Shown here one piece after another: positions 44,676 to 56,298 of a DNA stretch of 64,000 nucleotides. Under the pieces are notes generated by a model. It searched no databases and was not told the origin of the DNA. It saw nothing but the letters and a program-made list of their open reading frames with translations. A program made the translations under genes and the position numbers. Source of the DNA: an uncultured Bradyrhizobium sp. (GTDB lineage Bacteria > Pseudomonadota > Alphaproteobacteria > Rhizobiales > Xanthobacteraceae); the NCBI RefSeq assembly GCF_936943645.1, contig NZ_CAKZJO010000044.1:1-64000 (forward strand), given 5' to 3'. Position 1 is the stretch's first letter, and each line of letters begins with the position of its first letter.

Positions 44676-45902
44676 ATGACGATGACGTTCGCGCGCCGCT
44701 CCGCGGCCCTTCTGGCCTGTGCCGCCTTCGGTTTTGCAACATCCGCTTACGCGCAGGACAAAACCGTCAAGATCGGCGTGCTCAACGACATGTCGAGCCT
44801 CTATGCCGACATCGGCGGCCCGAACTCCGTGGTCGCGGTCAAGATGGCCGTGGAAGACTCGGGGCTGGCTGCGAAAGGCTGGACCATCGAGGTCATCAGC
44901 GGTGACCACCAGAACAAGCCGGACGTCGGCGTCAACATCGCGCGGCAGTGGATCGACACCCAGAAGGTCGACATGATCACTGACACGCCCAATTCCGGCG
45001 TGGCACTGGCCGTCAGCAACGTCGCCAAGGAAAAGAACGTCGTCCTGGTCAACAATGGCGGAGCCAGCGCCGATCTCACAGGCAAGGCCTGCAACGCCAA
45101 CACGATCTCCTACACCTACGATACCTATATGCTGGCGAACGGCACCGGCAAGGCGCTGACCAAGGCCGGCGGCGATAGCTGGTTCTTCCTGACCGCCGAC
45201 TACGCCTTCGGAGCCGCGCTCGAGCGCGACACCAGCGCAGTGGTGACCGCCAACGGCGGCAAGGTCCTTGGCGGCGTCAAGCATCCGCTGAACACGTCCG
45301 ACTTCTCCTCCTTCCTGCTGCAGGCGCAGAACTCGAAAGCCAAGATCATCGGCCTCGCCAACGCCGGCGGCGACACGACCAACTCGATCAAGCAGGCGGC
45401 TGAATTCGGCATCGTCGAGGGCGGCCAGAAGCTCGCTGCGCTTCTTCTTTTCATCAACGACGTTCACTCGCTCGGGCTGAAGACCGCGCACGGCCTGACT
45501 TTTACCGAATCCTTCTATTGGGATCTCAACGACAACACGCGCGCCTGGTCGAAGCGTTTCCAGGAAAAGACGTCCAACAAGGCCATGCCGTCGATGACGC
45601 AGGCCGGCAACTATGCCGGCGTGCTGCATTATCTCAAGGCGCTCGAAGCCCTTGGTGGCAACCCGCATGACGGCGCCAAGGTCGTCGCCAAGATGAAGGA
45701 AATCCCGACCGACGATCCGCTGTTCGGCAAGGGCCCGCTGCGCGAGGACGGCCGTCGCATCATCCCCGCCTATCTGTTCGAGGTGAAGAAGCCCGAGGAG
45801 TCGAAGGGACCTTGGGACTACTACAAGAAGATCGCCACGATCTCGGCGGAAGACGCCGCCAGGCCGCTCAAGGATAGCGAGTGCCCGCTGGTGAAGAAGT
45901 GA
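44676..45902 (+). CDS. Orphan LivK-type branched-chain amino acid binding protein
   Basis: 408 residues from ATG 44676 (GGAGGAAAC upstream). Signal peptide ending SAYAQ. Type I binding fold. Closely related to the LivK in the operon at 59008-60231 (shared blocks such as FFLTADYAFGAALERD and GGVKHPLNT). No liv permease or ATPase genes adjoin it, so it may feed another Liv transporter. Possible substrates are branched-chain amino acids or aromatic acids. Confidence 0.9.
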   Translation: MTMTFARRSAALLACAAFGFATSAYAQDKTVKIGVLNDMSSLYADIGGPNSVVAVKMAVEDSGLAAKGWTIEVISGDHQNKPDVGVNIARQWIDTQKVDMITDTPNSGVALAVSNVAKEKNVVLVNNGGASADLTGKACNANTISYTYDTYMLANGTGKALTKAGGDSWFFLTADYAFGAALERDTSAVVTANGGKVLGGVKHPLNTSDFSSFLLQAQNSKAKIIGLANAGGDTTNSIKQAAEFGIVEGGQKLAALLLFINDVHSLGLKTAHGLTFTESFYWDLNDNTRAWSKRFQEKTSNKAMPSMTQAGNYAGVLHYLKALEALGGNPHDGAKVVAKMKEIPTDDPLFGKGPLREDGRRIIPAYLFEVKKPEESKGPWDYYKKIATISAEDAARPLKDSECPLVKK

Positions 45903-45933
45903 CCGCGTAGCGGTCGCGCAGAAACCGACACGT

Positions 45934-45960
45934 TATGCCCGGGCTTTGTCCCGGGCATTC
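45934..45960. repeat. Short palindromic repeat
   Basis: TATGCCCGGGCTTTGTCCCGGGCAT includes GCCCGGG...CCCGGGC, the same type as at 42398-42536. It can act as a hairpin after the LivK-like gene. Confidence 0.7.
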
Positions 45961-45986
45961 TCGTTTGCGGCTCCAAAGAACGCTGC

Positions 45987-46077
45987 CGTAGGGTGGGCAA
46001 AGCGAAGCGTGCCCACGACCTGGTGCTATTATGAACAGATGGTGGGCACGGCGCTTCGCGCCTTTGCCCACCCTACG
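45987..46077. repeat. Long imperfect inverted repeat
   Basis: Left arm 45987-46016 (CGTAGGGTGGGCAAAGCGAA...) and right arm 46042-46077 (...CGCCTTTGCCCACCCTACG) are complementary over most of their length. A repeat of this sequence type is common in Bradyrhizobium spacers. It lies between convergent genes and may end both transcripts. Confidence 0.8.
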
Positions 46078-46084
46078 AGACCGT

Positions 46085-47341
46085 CTACGAGGCCGTCTTC
46101 GTCCCACCCAGCGTCCGCACCGCGATCGCCACGCATACCACCATCAGCAGCGCCGCCAGCAGGAACGGCGCGCCGGGCAGATGCAGCGGCGCGCTTGCGC
46201 CGATGAAATATGAAAACGTGAGCGTGAACAGGAACGGGCCGACGAGCTGCGACACGCTCTGCACGCTCGCGGTCGCGCCCTGCAACTGGCCCTGCTGATC
46301 GGGCGCGACCAGCCGCGTCATCAGCGCTTGCGAGGCGGCACCCGAGATGCCCCACAGCGCCAGAATGGGAATCCCGATCCAGGAGAGCGGCCCGGTCGGC
46401 GCAGCGCCGAGGACCAGGAATCCGAGCGCGCCACAACACAAGCCAAGCAGCAGCGCGTTTCGTTCGCCGAGCGCGCGCACGATGGGACCGATCGCGAGCC
46501 CCTGCACCACCATGGCGCAGATGCCGACCATCGCCAGCGTCAATCCCACGGTCTTGGAATCCCAGCCATAGCGATAGGTCGCATAGAGCACGTAGGTCGA
46601 GGGCAGCACGACATGGGCGACCTGCGCGATGAAGTTGACGACTGACAACGCGGCCAGCGTCGCGCTGGAGCGCAGCAGGCGCAGCGCTCCGAGAGGATTG
46701 GCAGTTCGCCAGCGAAGCGGGGCGCGCTTGTCCGGCGCCAGCGATTCCGGCAGGACGAACAGTCCATAGAGCGCGTTGGCGAAACTCAATCCAGCCGAGG
46801 CCCAGAACGGCAGGCGCGGATCGATATCGCCGAGCAGGCCGCCGAGCGCCGGACCGAGGACGAAGCCGGCGCCGAAGGCCGCGCCAATCCGGCCGAAGAT
46901 CGCCGCGCGCCGCTCCGGCGGCGTGATGTCGGCGATATAGGCAAACGCCGTCGAGATGCTCGCCGAGGTGATGCCGGAGATGACGCGGCCGATGAACAGC
47001 CACGCAAGCGACGGCGCCAGTGCCATCAGCACGTAATCGGCAGCGAGCCCGAAATTCGACAGCAGCACCACCGGCCGCCGCCCGAAACGATCCGACAGCG
47101 CACCCAACAGCGGCGAGAACACGAACTGCATCAGCGCCCAAGCCGTGCCGAACAGGCCGAAGATGCGGGCCGCATGTGCAGTGTCGTTATCGACGAAGCC
47201 CTCGATCAGCTTCGGCAGGATCGGCATGATCACGCCGAGCGCAAGCATGTCCAAGAGGATGGTGACGAAGATGAAGGCGACTGCGCCGCGCCGGACCGGC
47301 ACGGCGCCTTGCGCCGTCGCCTCGCCGGCACCGTCGCTCAC
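46085..47341 (-). CDS. MFS transporter, tetracycline-resistance-like (TCR) family
   Basis: 418 residues from GTG 47341. Twelve transmembrane helices; the loop motif [14 protein letters not shown] matches MFS motif A, and a helix-5 GPALGG segment fits drug-proton antiporters. The GTGA overlap with the der stop shows coupling. Substrate unknown. Confidence 0.9.
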   Translation of the reverse strand: MSDGAGEATAQGAVPVRRGAVAFIFVTILLDMLALGVIMPILPKLIEGFVDNDTAHAARIFGLFGTAWALMQFVFSPLLGALSDRFGRRPVVLLSNFGLAADYVLMALAPSLAWLFIGRVISGITSASISTAFAYIADITPPERRAAIFGRIGAAFGAGFVLGPALGGLLGDIDPRLPFWASAGLSFANALYGLFVLPESLAPDKRAPLRWRTANPLGALRLLRSSATLAALSVVNFIAQVAHVVLPSTYVLYATYRYGWDSKTVGLTLAMVGICAMVVQGLAIGPIVRALGERNALLLGLCCGALGFLVLGAAPTGPLSWIGIPILALWGISGAASQALMTRLVAPDQQGQLQGATASVQSVSQLVGPFLFTLTFSYFIGASAPLHLPGAPFLLAALLMVVCVAIAVRTLGGTKTAS

Positions 47342-48729
47342 GACGGGCGCTTGCGCTTGTGCGCGAACGGGTTGGCCTTCTCGCGCAGGGTGATGCGCAC
47401 CGGCGTGCCCGGCAGCTCGAAGGTCTCGCGCATGGAATTGGTGAGGTAGCGCAAATAGGACTGCGGCACCGCGTCGGCACGCGAACAGAACAGCACGAAG
47501 CTCGGCGGCCGCGCCTTGTTCTGCGTGATGTAGTTCAGCTTCAGCCGCCGGCCCGACACCGCGGGCGGCGGATTGGCCTGGACCGCCTGCTCGAACCAGC
47601 GATTGAGCGCCGAGGTCGGCACGCGCCTGTTCCAGACCGCGTAGGCATCCTGGATCGCCTGCATCAGACGGTCGATGCCCTCGCCCATCAGGCCGGAGAC
47701 GGCGACGATCGGCACGCCCTTGACCTGAGGCAGCCAGTGATCGGCGTCGCGGCGGAGGCCAGAGATGGCACCGCCGCCCTTGGTCTCCATCAGATCCCAT
47801 TTGTTGACGGCGAGCACGACCGCCCGGCCCTCGCGCTCGATCAAATCGGCAATGCGCAGATCCTGCTCCTCGAAGCGGTTCTGCGAGTCCATCATCAGCA
47901 CGACCACTTCGGCAAAGCGCACCGCGCGCAGCGCGTCCGCAACCGAGAGCTTCTCCAGCTTCTCCTCGATGCGCGAGCGCCGACGGAGACCTGCGGTGTC
48001 GAATACGCGAAAATCGCGGCCCTTCCAGCTGATCTCGACCGCGATGGAATCGCGCGTGGTCCCGGCCTCCGGGCTCGTCAGCAGGCGCTCCTCGCCGAGC
48101 AGATGGTTGATCAGCGTCGACTTGCCGGCATTGGGCCGGCCGACGATGGCAACACGGATCGGGCGCGTCGCGGCCTCCTCCTCCGTGAGCGGCGCGCCCT
48201 CGTCCTCGTCCTCGTCCTCATCGTCCTCGACGGGCTCCGGCATCAGCTTGGCCAGCTCGTCATAGAGCTCGCCCATGCCCTCGCCGTGCTCGGCCGAGAT
48301 CTGGATGGGATCGCCAAGGCCGAGCGCAAAGGATTCCATCGCGCCGGCATCGCCGTGCTTGCCCTCGCTCTTGTTGGCGATCAGCAGCACCGGCTTGTTG
48401 GCCTTGCGGGCGAAATCGGCGAAGGCGCGATCTGTGGGCGTGAGGCCGATGCGGGCATCGATGACGAAGAACAGCGCGTCGGCTTGCGCGATCGCGGTCT
48501 CGGTCTGCTCCTGCATGCGCGCGGTCAGCGAGCCCTTGGCGCCCTCGTCGAGGCCGGCGGTGTCGATGATGGTGAACTCGAGATCGCCGAGCCTGGCCTC
48601 GCCCTCGCGGCGGTCGCGGGTGACGCCCGGCAGGTCATCGACGAGCGCGAGCTTCTGTCCGACCAGGCGGTTGAACAGCGTCGATTTGCCGACATTGGGC
48701 CGGCCGATGATGGCGATCGTGAAGGACAT
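47338..48729 (-). CDS. der: Ribosome biogenesis GTPase Der
   Basis: 463 residues. Two tandem GTPase domains: GRPNVGKST and GRPNAGKST with DTAGL in each, then the KH-like domain ([23 protein letters not shown]). An acidic linker ([11 protein letters not shown]) joins the two domains. Needed for 50S maturation. Overlaps the MFS gene by 4 bases. Confidence 0.97.
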   Translation of the reverse strand: MSFTIAIIGRPNVGKSTLFNRLVGQKLALVDDLPGVTRDRREGEARLGDLEFTIIDTAGLDEGAKGSLTARMQEQTETAIAQADALFFVIDARIGLTPTDRAFADFARKANKPVLLIANKSEGKHGDAGAMESFALGLGDPIQISAEHGEGMGELYDELAKLMPEPVEDDEDEDEDEGAPLTEEEAATRPIRVAIVGRPNAGKSTLINHLLGEERLLTSPEAGTTRDSIAVEISWKGRDFRVFDTAGLRRRSRIEEKLEKLSVADALRAVRFAEVVVLMMDSQNRFEEQDLRIADLIEREGRAVVLAVNKWDLMETKGGGAISGLRRDADHWLPQVKGVPIVAVSGLMGEGIDRLMQAIQDAYAVWNRRVPTSALNRWFEQAVQANPPPAVSGRRLKLNYITQNKARPPSFVLFCSRADAVPQSYLRYLTNSMRETFELPGTPVRITLREKANPFAHKRKRPS

Positions 48730-48778
48730 CGGTCATTCGTGCGCTGCCGGGGCTGCGCCTGTCAATGCAAGGAAAAAA

Positions 48779-49330
48779 CTAGCGCGAGAAGCTGCCGCTC
48801 GGCAGCGGCGCCGGGAAGGCGCCCTGCGATTGCTGCTGGGTGGTCTGGGTCGGTTGCGCCTGCTGGACCGGCTGGTCCGGCGGTGGCGCGGTGGTGCGCT
48901 TGCGGACGATCTTGTGCTTGGGCGGCGGAGCGGCCGTGGGCGGCGCCGCCTCCGGCTGGGCCTCGCCGTCGACTTCGCCGGCGGGTGCCTCTGTCGGCGC
49001 AACGGCCGCCGCGGCTGGCTGTCTTGTGTGCTTCGCCTTGGCCCCTTTCGCCGGCTTGGCCGGCTCGGGCGGCGGCTCGGCGGGCAATGCCGCCACTGCA
49101 GGCGCATTCGGATCGGGCTGCTGCTGCGCGCCCTTGTACATTTCCTTCGGAACGCCCTGCTCGAGGCCAGGCACACCTTCCGGAAAGACAGGCTTGCGGT
49201 CGCCCGGCAGCTTCTTCTTGGTGTCGAGGAAGTCGAGCATGTCGCTTGGATCGAAGCTGGAGCAGCCGCCCAGGACGCCCGTAAAGGCGATCAGGACGGC
49301 GGCTGCGATCAAGCGTGGCGTGCGGCGCAT
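48779..49330 (-). CDS. Hypothetical lipoprotein
   Basis: 183 residues. Lipoprotein signal with lipobox LGGC (Cys23 region), then a short conserved-looking part (DMLDFLDTKKKLPGDRKPVFPEGVPGLEQGVPKEMYKG) and a Pro/Ala/Gln-rich tail. It occupies the place where many alphaproteobacteria have bamB, but has no beta-propeller. Starts 45 bases after the TPR gene stop. Confidence 0.8.
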   Translation of the reverse strand: MRRTPRLIAAAVLIAFTGVLGGCSSFDPSDMLDFLDTKKKLPGDRKPVFPEGVPGLEQGVPKEMYKGAQQQPDPNAPAVAALPAEPPPEPAKPAKGAKAKHTRQPAAAAVAPTEAPAGEVDGEAQPEAAPPTAAPPPKHKIVRKRTTAPPPDQPVQQAQPTQTTQQQSQGAFPAPLPSGSFSR

Positions 49331-49375
49331 CTTGTGTCTCGTTTGCGTCAGAGAACCGTCGTCAGCTGTTCTTGC

Positions 49376-50035
49376 TCAGCTCTTGGCGACGGGCGGAAGC
49401 AGGGCCTGGAGCGCCTCGGCGCGAGAGCGCAGGCCGGGCGGTGTTTCGCCGTCCTCGGCAATCGCGTCGAGCCATTTGCGGGCCGCGGTCATGTCGTTGT
49501 TGCGCCAAGCCGACAGCGCCAGCATCTCGCGGGCGCTGTGGCGGAAGGTGGACTTGGACTTGGGCGCTGCAGAGGGCTCCAGCCGCTGCTGCATGTCGGC
49601 ATAGGACGCGCTGTCGAGCAGCAGGCCGGCGGCGCGGAGCTTCGCCAGATCCTGCCACTCACCGCCCACGCCGCGGTCGGCAGCAATGTCGTCATACATT
49701 TTCGCGGCAGCCTTGGCGTCGCGAGGCGCCGCCTCGGCCGCGGCGCGCAGCCGCGCCAGGGTGCGATAGCCCGAAGGCGCCTTGGCGGCGAGTTCGGTGA
49801 AGGCAGCTTCCGCCTCGGCGTGCTTGCCCTGCTCGGACAGCTCGGCGGCCTTCTCGAAGACGGCACCGGCCTCGGCGGCCTTCTTGGCCTCCAGATACTG
49901 GTAACCGCGCCAGCCGCCGACTGCGGCCACGATCAGCACCATCAGGGCGATGAAGTAGATCGAATACTTGTCCCACAGCTTCTTGAGCTGTTCGCGACGT
50001 ACTTCCTCGTCGACTTCGTCAAATAATTCAGACAC
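49376..50035 (-). CDS. YfgM-like TPR membrane protein
   Basis: 219 residues. Cytoplasmic start, one helix (YFIALMVLIVAAVGGWRGYQYL), then helical TPR_21-like repeats. YfgM-type ancillary proteins of the Sec translocon or BAM assembly are usually encoded before bamB-der; here before a lipoprotein and der. Confidence 0.85.
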   Translation of the reverse strand: MSELFDEVDEEVRREQLKKLWDKYSIYFIALMVLIVAAVGGWRGYQYLEAKKAAEAGAVFEKAAELSEQGKHAEAEAAFTELAAKAPSGYRTLARLRAAAEAAPRDAKAAAKMYDDIAADRGVGGEWQDLAKLRAAGLLLDSASYADMQQRLEPSAAPKSKSTFRHSAREMLALSAWRNNDMTAARKWLDAIAEDGETPPGLRSRAEALQALLPPVAKS

Positions 50036-50200
50036 TTATGCTAATCCCATGCCCGTCCGGGTGCGCGCGCCGAAGCGTCCGCGTCAGGAATCCCGTCCCC
50101 CACGTGGCGGCGAGGTACCCTAACGATATGGCGCTGGCAAGGCAAAGCGAGCCCGATCAAGGCGTTAACCACCCGGGAGAGCCCGGATGCCCTGCCCGGC

Positions 50201-51823
<1,623 letters not shown>

Positions 51824-51865
51824 CTTCCGCGCACGGATATCCCGATCACGTCTTGTGCCGACCGG

Positions 51866-52450
51866 CTAGACGCCGACCACGGGAACGCCAATCACGACCG
51901 GATGGAACGCGAACGCCAGCGCGAGATAGGCGAGGATGCCGACTGCGACGGCGATCAGATCGTTGGTGACGCCACCGACCGGAATCGGCGGGCCGCCGGG
52001 GTCGGTGCGATGCTTCAGCGAGATGCGGTCATACACCGCCCAGCCCAGGAACGAACCGAACAGGATGATGGAGCCGAGATCGCCGTTGGCCAAAAGATGC
52101 GCCGCCGCCCACAGCTTGATACCGGCCAGCATCGGATGCTTCAGCGTGGCGTAGATGCGGCCGCGCAGATAGGAAGCCACCACCATGATCACCGCGGGCA
52201 GCATCAAGGCGACCGTGATGTGCTTCATCGCCTTCGGCGGATACCAGATGTCGATCCAGCCGGAGCTGCGGTAATGGGCGAAGCCCCAGACGATCAGCGC
52301 GAGGCCCGCGAACGAGACCAGCGCGTAGAGGATCTTGTAAGTCCCCTCGCCCAGCTTCGCGATCGCCTGCGCGCGCGCGTCTCGTTTCGTTGTGAAAACA
52401 TGGGCCGCGAAAAACAGCACCAGCCCCAGGATCATGACCAGCAGACCCAC
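51866..52450 (-). CDS. NnrU family membrane protein
   Basis: 194 residues. Five or six hydrophobic helices, with the family signature HPMLAGIKLWAAAHLLANGDLGS. NnrU is tied to nitrite/NO reduction in some denitrifiers and the fold resembles methyltransferase-like membrane proteins; no denitrification genes are nearby here. Role unclear. Confidence 0.85.
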   Translation of the reverse strand: MGLLVMILGLVLFFAAHVFTTKRDARAQAIAKLGEGTYKILYALVSFAGLALIVWGFAHYRSSGWIDIWYPPKAMKHITVALMLPAVIMVVASYLRGRIYATLKHPMLAGIKLWAAAHLLANGDLGSIILFGSFLGWAVYDRISLKHRTDPGGPPIPVGGVTNDLIAVAVGILAYLALAFAFHPVVIGVPVVGV

Positions 52451-52519
52451 GACATCCTCCCCGTAAAGCAGCCCCGCCCATGGCGTATCATCGATTGCCG
52501 GGCGCTCGCAACTGATGCG

Positions 52520-53116
52520 CTATTTGAGCTCGCGATTGTCGACATAGCGGATCGCGATCGGGCGACCAGCCAGGGCGCCGGCGAGCCCGCTGGTGAATTT
52601 CAGAGGCAGGCAGGCATTCAGCGACGAATTGATGGCGCTTAGATAGGTCGTTCTCGTATCTGCGGGAACGCCCGCGGTCGCGAAGGTCAGACGCGGCGGA
52701 CCGATCAGGCCGCCGGACTTGTTGAAGCTGAAGCGCACCGACATCTGCATGCCCGCGCGCGCATTGTCCGACGGCGGCGACCAGCAGCTGCGCAATTCCG
52801 CAAAGAGATCGCCGATCGTATCGAGATCGTGATCAGGCTTCAGGTACTTGGCGTGGTCGGCCTCGGACGGAACGCTCTGGATCGTGAGCTGGAGGTTCTG
52901 GCCGTATGGATAGTCGATCTCGGGAATGCAGGGCCCGGGCTCGAGCGGGCTGCAATAGGACGGCGTGCAGGGCCGGCCGTCGAGCACGCTGCACGGCTCG
53001 TGCGCGAACGGGATCGGATTGATCTGGCGTCGCTGCGCGTTGACGGCGACGATAGGTATCGCCAGCAGGACGAGAACGAGAATGCCGCGCCACATGATGC
53101 GAGCTCGCGATGCCAT
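52520..53116 (-). CDS. Exported Cys-rich hypothetical protein
   Basis: 198 residues, or 191 if MWRGILVLVLL at 53095 is the start. Signal peptide or N-terminal anchor (ILVLVLLAIPIVAVNA). A Cys-containing segment (CSVLDGRPCTPSYCSPLEPGPC) and a C-terminal TonB-like domain-like region (FSFNKSGGLIGPPRLTF). Function unknown; conserved among Bradyrhizobium by appearance. Confidence 0.72.
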   Translation of the reverse strand: MASRARIMWRGILVLVLLAIPIVAVNAQRRQINPIPFAHEPCSVLDGRPCTPSYCSPLEPGPCIPEIDYPYGQNLQLTIQSVPSEADHAKYLKPDHDLDTIGDLFAELRSCWSPPSDNARAGMQMSVRFSFNKSGGLIGPPRLTFATAGVPADTRTTYLSAINSSLNACLPLKFTSGLAGALAGRPIAIRYVDNRELK

Positions 53117-53190
53117 TCAGCAAACGTGACATCGCCAATGAACGCGTCAAGCCCGCACGCGTTCACATGCTCGCGCGATGGCCGGACGCC

Positions 53191-54813
53191 CTACCCCTTC
53201 TTCTTGACGTCCTTGACGTTGGTGAACTCGATGCCCTCGGCGCGCTCCTTGGTGTAGCCGAGATAGAATTCGTTCCGCGCCAGATAGACCGGATCGCCGT
53301 CGACGTCGTCGGCGATGCTGGAGGTGTTGGCGGCGATGAAGGTATCGAGCTTCTTGCGGTCGTCCGAGGAGACCCAGCGCGCCAGCTGGAACTCGCTGAC
53401 CTCGAACTCCACCGGCAGCGAATATTCCGCCTCCAGCCGCGCCTTCAGCACGTCGAGCTGCAGCGCGCCGACCACGCCGACCAGCGCCGGAGCACCGTCG
53501 CGCGGGCGGAACACCTGCACCACGCCCTCTTCCGACATCTGCTGCAGCGCTTCCTTCAGCTTCTTCGCCTTCATCGCGTCGGTGAGACGGACGCGGCGGA
53601 CGATTTCCGGAGCGAAGCTCGGCACGCCCACGAAGTTGAAATCCTCGCCCTCGGTGAGCGTATCGCCGATGCGCAGCGTGCCGTGATTGGGAATGCCGAC
53701 GACGTCGCCGGCAAAGGCTTCGTCCGCGACCGAGCGGTCCTGCGCGAAGAAGAATTGCGGGCTCGACAGCGGCATGCTCTTGCCGGTGCGCACGAGCTTC
53801 GCCTTCATGCCGCGGCTGAGCTTGCCCGAGCAGAGGCGCGCAAACGCGATGCGATCGCGGTGGTTCGGATCCATGTTGGCCTGGATCTTGAACACGAAGG
53901 CGCTCATGCGCGGATCGGTGGCCTCGACCTTGCGCTGGTCGCTGTCCTGCGCGCGCGGCTCCGGCGCGAACTTGCCGAGGCCTTCCAGCAGATCGCCGAC
54001 GCCGAAATTGCGCAGCGCGCTGCCGAAATAGACCGGTGTGAGATGGCCCTCGCGGAACGCTTCGAGCTCGAACGGCTTTGAGGCCTCGGTGACGAGCTCG
54101 AGCTCGTCCTTCACCGCGGAGACATCGAGATTGGCGTTGAGCTTCGCCAGCTCCTCGATCGCGATCTGCTGCGCCGCGCCGGTCTTGGCGCCGCCGCCTT
54201 CGAGCAGACGCACGCCGCCATTGACGACGTCATAGGTGCCGAGGAAATCGCGGCCGCGGCCGACCGGCCAGGTCATCGGCGTGGTGTCGAGCGCCAGCGT
54301 CTTCTCGATCTCGTCGAGCAGCTCGAACACGTCGCGGCTCTCACGGTCCATCTTGTTGATGAAGGTGATGATCGGAATGTCGCGAAGACGGCAAACCTCG
54401 AACAGCTTTCGGGTGCGCGCCTCGATGCCCTTGGCGGCGTCGATTACCATGACCGCGGAATCGACGGCCGTCAGCGTGCGATAGGTGTCTTCCGAAAAGT
54501 CCTCGTGGCCCGGCGTGTCCAACAGGTTGAACACGAGGCCTTCGAACTCGAAGGTCATCACCGAGGTCACGACCGAGATGCCGCGCTCGCGCTCGATCTT
54601 CATCCAGTCCGAACGCGTGTTGCGCCGCTCGCCCTTGGCCTTGACCTGGCCGGCGAGATTGATGGCGCCGCCGAACAGCAGCAGCTTCTCGGTCAGGGTG
54701 GTCTTGCCGGCGTCAGGATGCGAGATGATCGCAAAGGTCCGCCGCCGCGCCACTTCAGCGGCAAGCGGGGAACGGGCCGGCGATTCGGCAGTGGGGGTGG
54801 CGATGTCGGACAT
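53191..54813 (-). CDS. prfC: Peptide chain release factor 3
   Basis: 540 residues. GTPase that recycles RF1/RF2 after termination. P-loop [17 protein letters not shown], the switch motif DTPGHEDF, and NKMD. Divergent from gdx. Confidence 0.96.
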   Translation of the reverse strand: MSDIATPTAESPARSPLAAEVARRRTFAIISHPDAGKTTLTEKLLLFGGAINLAGQVKAKGERRNTRSDWMKIERERGISVVTSVMTFEFEGLVFNLLDTPGHEDFSEDTYRTLTAVDSAVMVIDAAKGIEARTRKLFEVCRLRDIPIITFINKMDRESRDVFELLDEIEKTLALDTTPMTWPVGRGRDFLGTYDVVNGGVRLLEGGGAKTGAAQQIAIEELAKLNANLDVSAVKDELELVTEASKPFELEAFREGHLTPVYFGSALRNFGVGDLLEGLGKFAPEPRAQDSDQRKVEATDPRMSAFVFKIQANMDPNHRDRIAFARLCSGKLSRGMKAKLVRTGKSMPLSSPQFFFAQDRSVADEAFAGDVVGIPNHGTLRIGDTLTEGEDFNFVGVPSFAPEIVRRVRLTDAMKAKKLKEALQQMSEEGVVQVFRPRDGAPALVGVVGALQLDVLKARLEAEYSLPVEFEVSEFQLARWVSSDDRKKLDTFIAANTSSIADDVDGDPVYLARNEFYLGYTKERAEGIEFTNVKDVKKKG

Positions 54814-54899
54814 GGCGGGAGCGTTTGGCAGGGAAAATGGGCCTGATCAAGCCTCATTTGGTGATTGCGGAGCCCTCCGGCCAGCCCCATATCGGCTTT

Positions 54900-54953
54900 C
54901 GGGGAGGACGGCCTTCCTGCTCGTCAGCAGATCAGACGCGGGGACGACCCTGC
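54900..54953 (+). promoter_or_regulatory. Guanidine-II (mini-ykkC) riboswitch candidate
   Basis: Two short hairpins with ACGR loops lie in tandem. P1 (54900-54919): GGGAGG, loop ACGG, CCTTCC, closed by further G-T and C-G pairs. P2 (54938-54953): GCGGGG, loop ACGA, CCCTGC. The linker is 18 bases, and the ribosome binding site GGAGG (54961-54965) follows 7 bases after P2. This is the layout of the guanidine-II class, and the gene it controls is a Gdx-type exporter. Not tested. Confidence 0.8.
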
Positions 54954-54971
54954 CTTGAATGGAGGCTCGTC

Positions 54972-55286
54972 ATGGCCTGGAGCATCCTGTTCGTCGCCGG
55001 TCTTCTCGAAATCACCTGGGCGATCGGCCTGAAATACACCGAGGGCTTCTCCCGGCTCGTTCCCTCCGTCGTCACGCTCGCGGCCATGGCCGGCAGCGTC
55101 ATCCTGCTCGGCCTCGCCCTCAAATCGCTGCCCGTCGGAACCGCCTATGCGGTCTGGACCGGCATCGGCGCGGTCGGTACCGCGACGCTGGGCATTTTCC
55201 TGTTCGGCGAGCCGGCCACGGCCCTCCGTCTGGCCAGCATCGGCCTGATCGTCGCCGGGATCGTCGGGCTGAAGCTCGTTACCTGA
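54972..55286 (+). CDS. gdx: SMR guanidinium exporter (Gdx/SugE)
   Basis: 104 residues, four transmembrane helices. Glu13 in the first helix (EITWAIG) is the proton/cation site. [15 protein letters not shown] and FGEPAT match Gdx/SugE rather than multidrug EmrE. Exports guanidinium in exchange for protons. The riboswitch candidate lies just upstream. The last 8 bases overlap the convergent PiT gene. Confidence 0.93.
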   Translation: MAWSILFVAGLLEITWAIGLKYTEGFSRLVPSVVTLAAMAGSVILLGLALKSLPVGTAYAVWTGIGAVGTATLGIFLFGEPATALRLASIGLIVAGIVGLKLVT

Positions 55287-56286
55287 CGAAGAGCTGGACC
55301 GCCCACCAGGTCAGCGCCGCGACGATGGCCGAGGCCGGGATCGTGATCACCCAGGCATAGACGATCGAGCTTGCCACGTTCCAGCGCACGGCCGAGACGC
55401 GCCGCGCCGCACCGACACCGACGATGGCACCGGTGATGGTGTGGGTGGTCGAGACGGGAACCCCGAGATAAGTCGCCATGAACAGGGTCGCCGCGCCGCC
55501 CGTCTCGGCACAAAAGCCCTGCATCGGCGTCAATTTCGTGATGCGCAGGCCCATGGTGCGGACGATGCGCCAGCCGCCCATCAGCGTGCCCAGCGCCATC
55601 GCCGCCTGGCAGGACAGCACCACCCAGAACGGCACCGAGAAGTCGCTGCCGAGATGGCCCTGCGAATACAGCAGCACCGCGATGATACCCATGGTCTTCT
55701 GCGCGTCGTTGCCGCCATGGCCGAGCGAATAAAGCGAGGCGGAGGCGAATTGCAGGATGCGGAAGGCGCGGTCCACGGCAAAGGGCGTCGAGCGCACCGA
55801 GGCCCAGGACACGATCGCCACCAGCATCATCGCGAGCAGGAAGCCGACCAGCGGCGACAGCACGATCGCCAGCACCGTCTTGGTCAAGCCGCTCCACACC
55901 GCCGCGGAGATCCCGGCCTTTGCCATGCCGCCGCCGACGAGGCCGCCGATCAGTGCATGCGACGACGAGGACGGGATGCCCAGCGCCCAGGTCACGAGGT
56001 TCCAGACGATGGCGCCGACCAGCGCCGCAAAGATCACCTGGGCATCGACGATCGCGGGATCGATGATGCCGGTGCCGATGGTCTGGGCGACGTGCAGCCC
56101 GAACACCATGAAGGCGACGAAATTGAAGAACGCAGCCCAGAACACCGCGAACTGCGGCCGCAGCACGCGGGTCGAGACGATGGTCGCGATCGAATTGGCG
56201 GCGTCGTGCAGGCCGTTCAGGAAGTCGAACAGCAGCGCGACGGCGATCAAGCCGACCAGGACGGGAAGACCCAACGCGGCATCCAC
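55279..56286 (-). CDS. pit: PiT family inorganic phosphate transporter
   Basis: 335 residues, about ten transmembrane helices. The two homologous halves carry the signature motif: [16 protein letters not shown] near the start and [10 protein letters not shown] later. Low-affinity metal-phosphate/proton symport. Follows the DUF47 gene by 12 bases, its usual partner. Confidence 0.95.
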   Translation of the reverse strand: MDAALGLPVLVGLIAVALLFDFLNGLHDAANSIATIVSTRVLRPQFAVFWAAFFNFVAFMVFGLHVAQTIGTGIIDPAIVDAQVIFAALVGAIVWNLVTWALGIPSSSSHALIGGLVGGGMAKAGISAAVWSGLTKTVLAIVLSPLVGFLLAMMLVAIVSWASVRSTPFAVDRAFRILQFASASLYSLGHGGNDAQKTMGIIAVLLYSQGHLGSDFSVPFWVVLSCQAAMALGTLMGGWRIVRTMGLRITKLTPMQGFCAETGGAATLFMATYLGVPVSTTHTITGAIVGVGAARRVSAVRWNVASSIVYAWVITIPASAIVAALTWWAVQLFVR

Positions 56287-56298
56287 GACAACCCTGCC

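Noticed and set aside
47359..49284. Long plus-strand frame opposite der and the lipoprotein gene
   Set aside because: Antisense shadow; the minus strand encodes Der with two intact GTPase domains.
51866..52450. nnrU-like gene as part of a denitrification cluster
   Set aside because: No nor, nir or nos gene and no FNR-type TTGAT-N4-ATCAA box were seen upstream.
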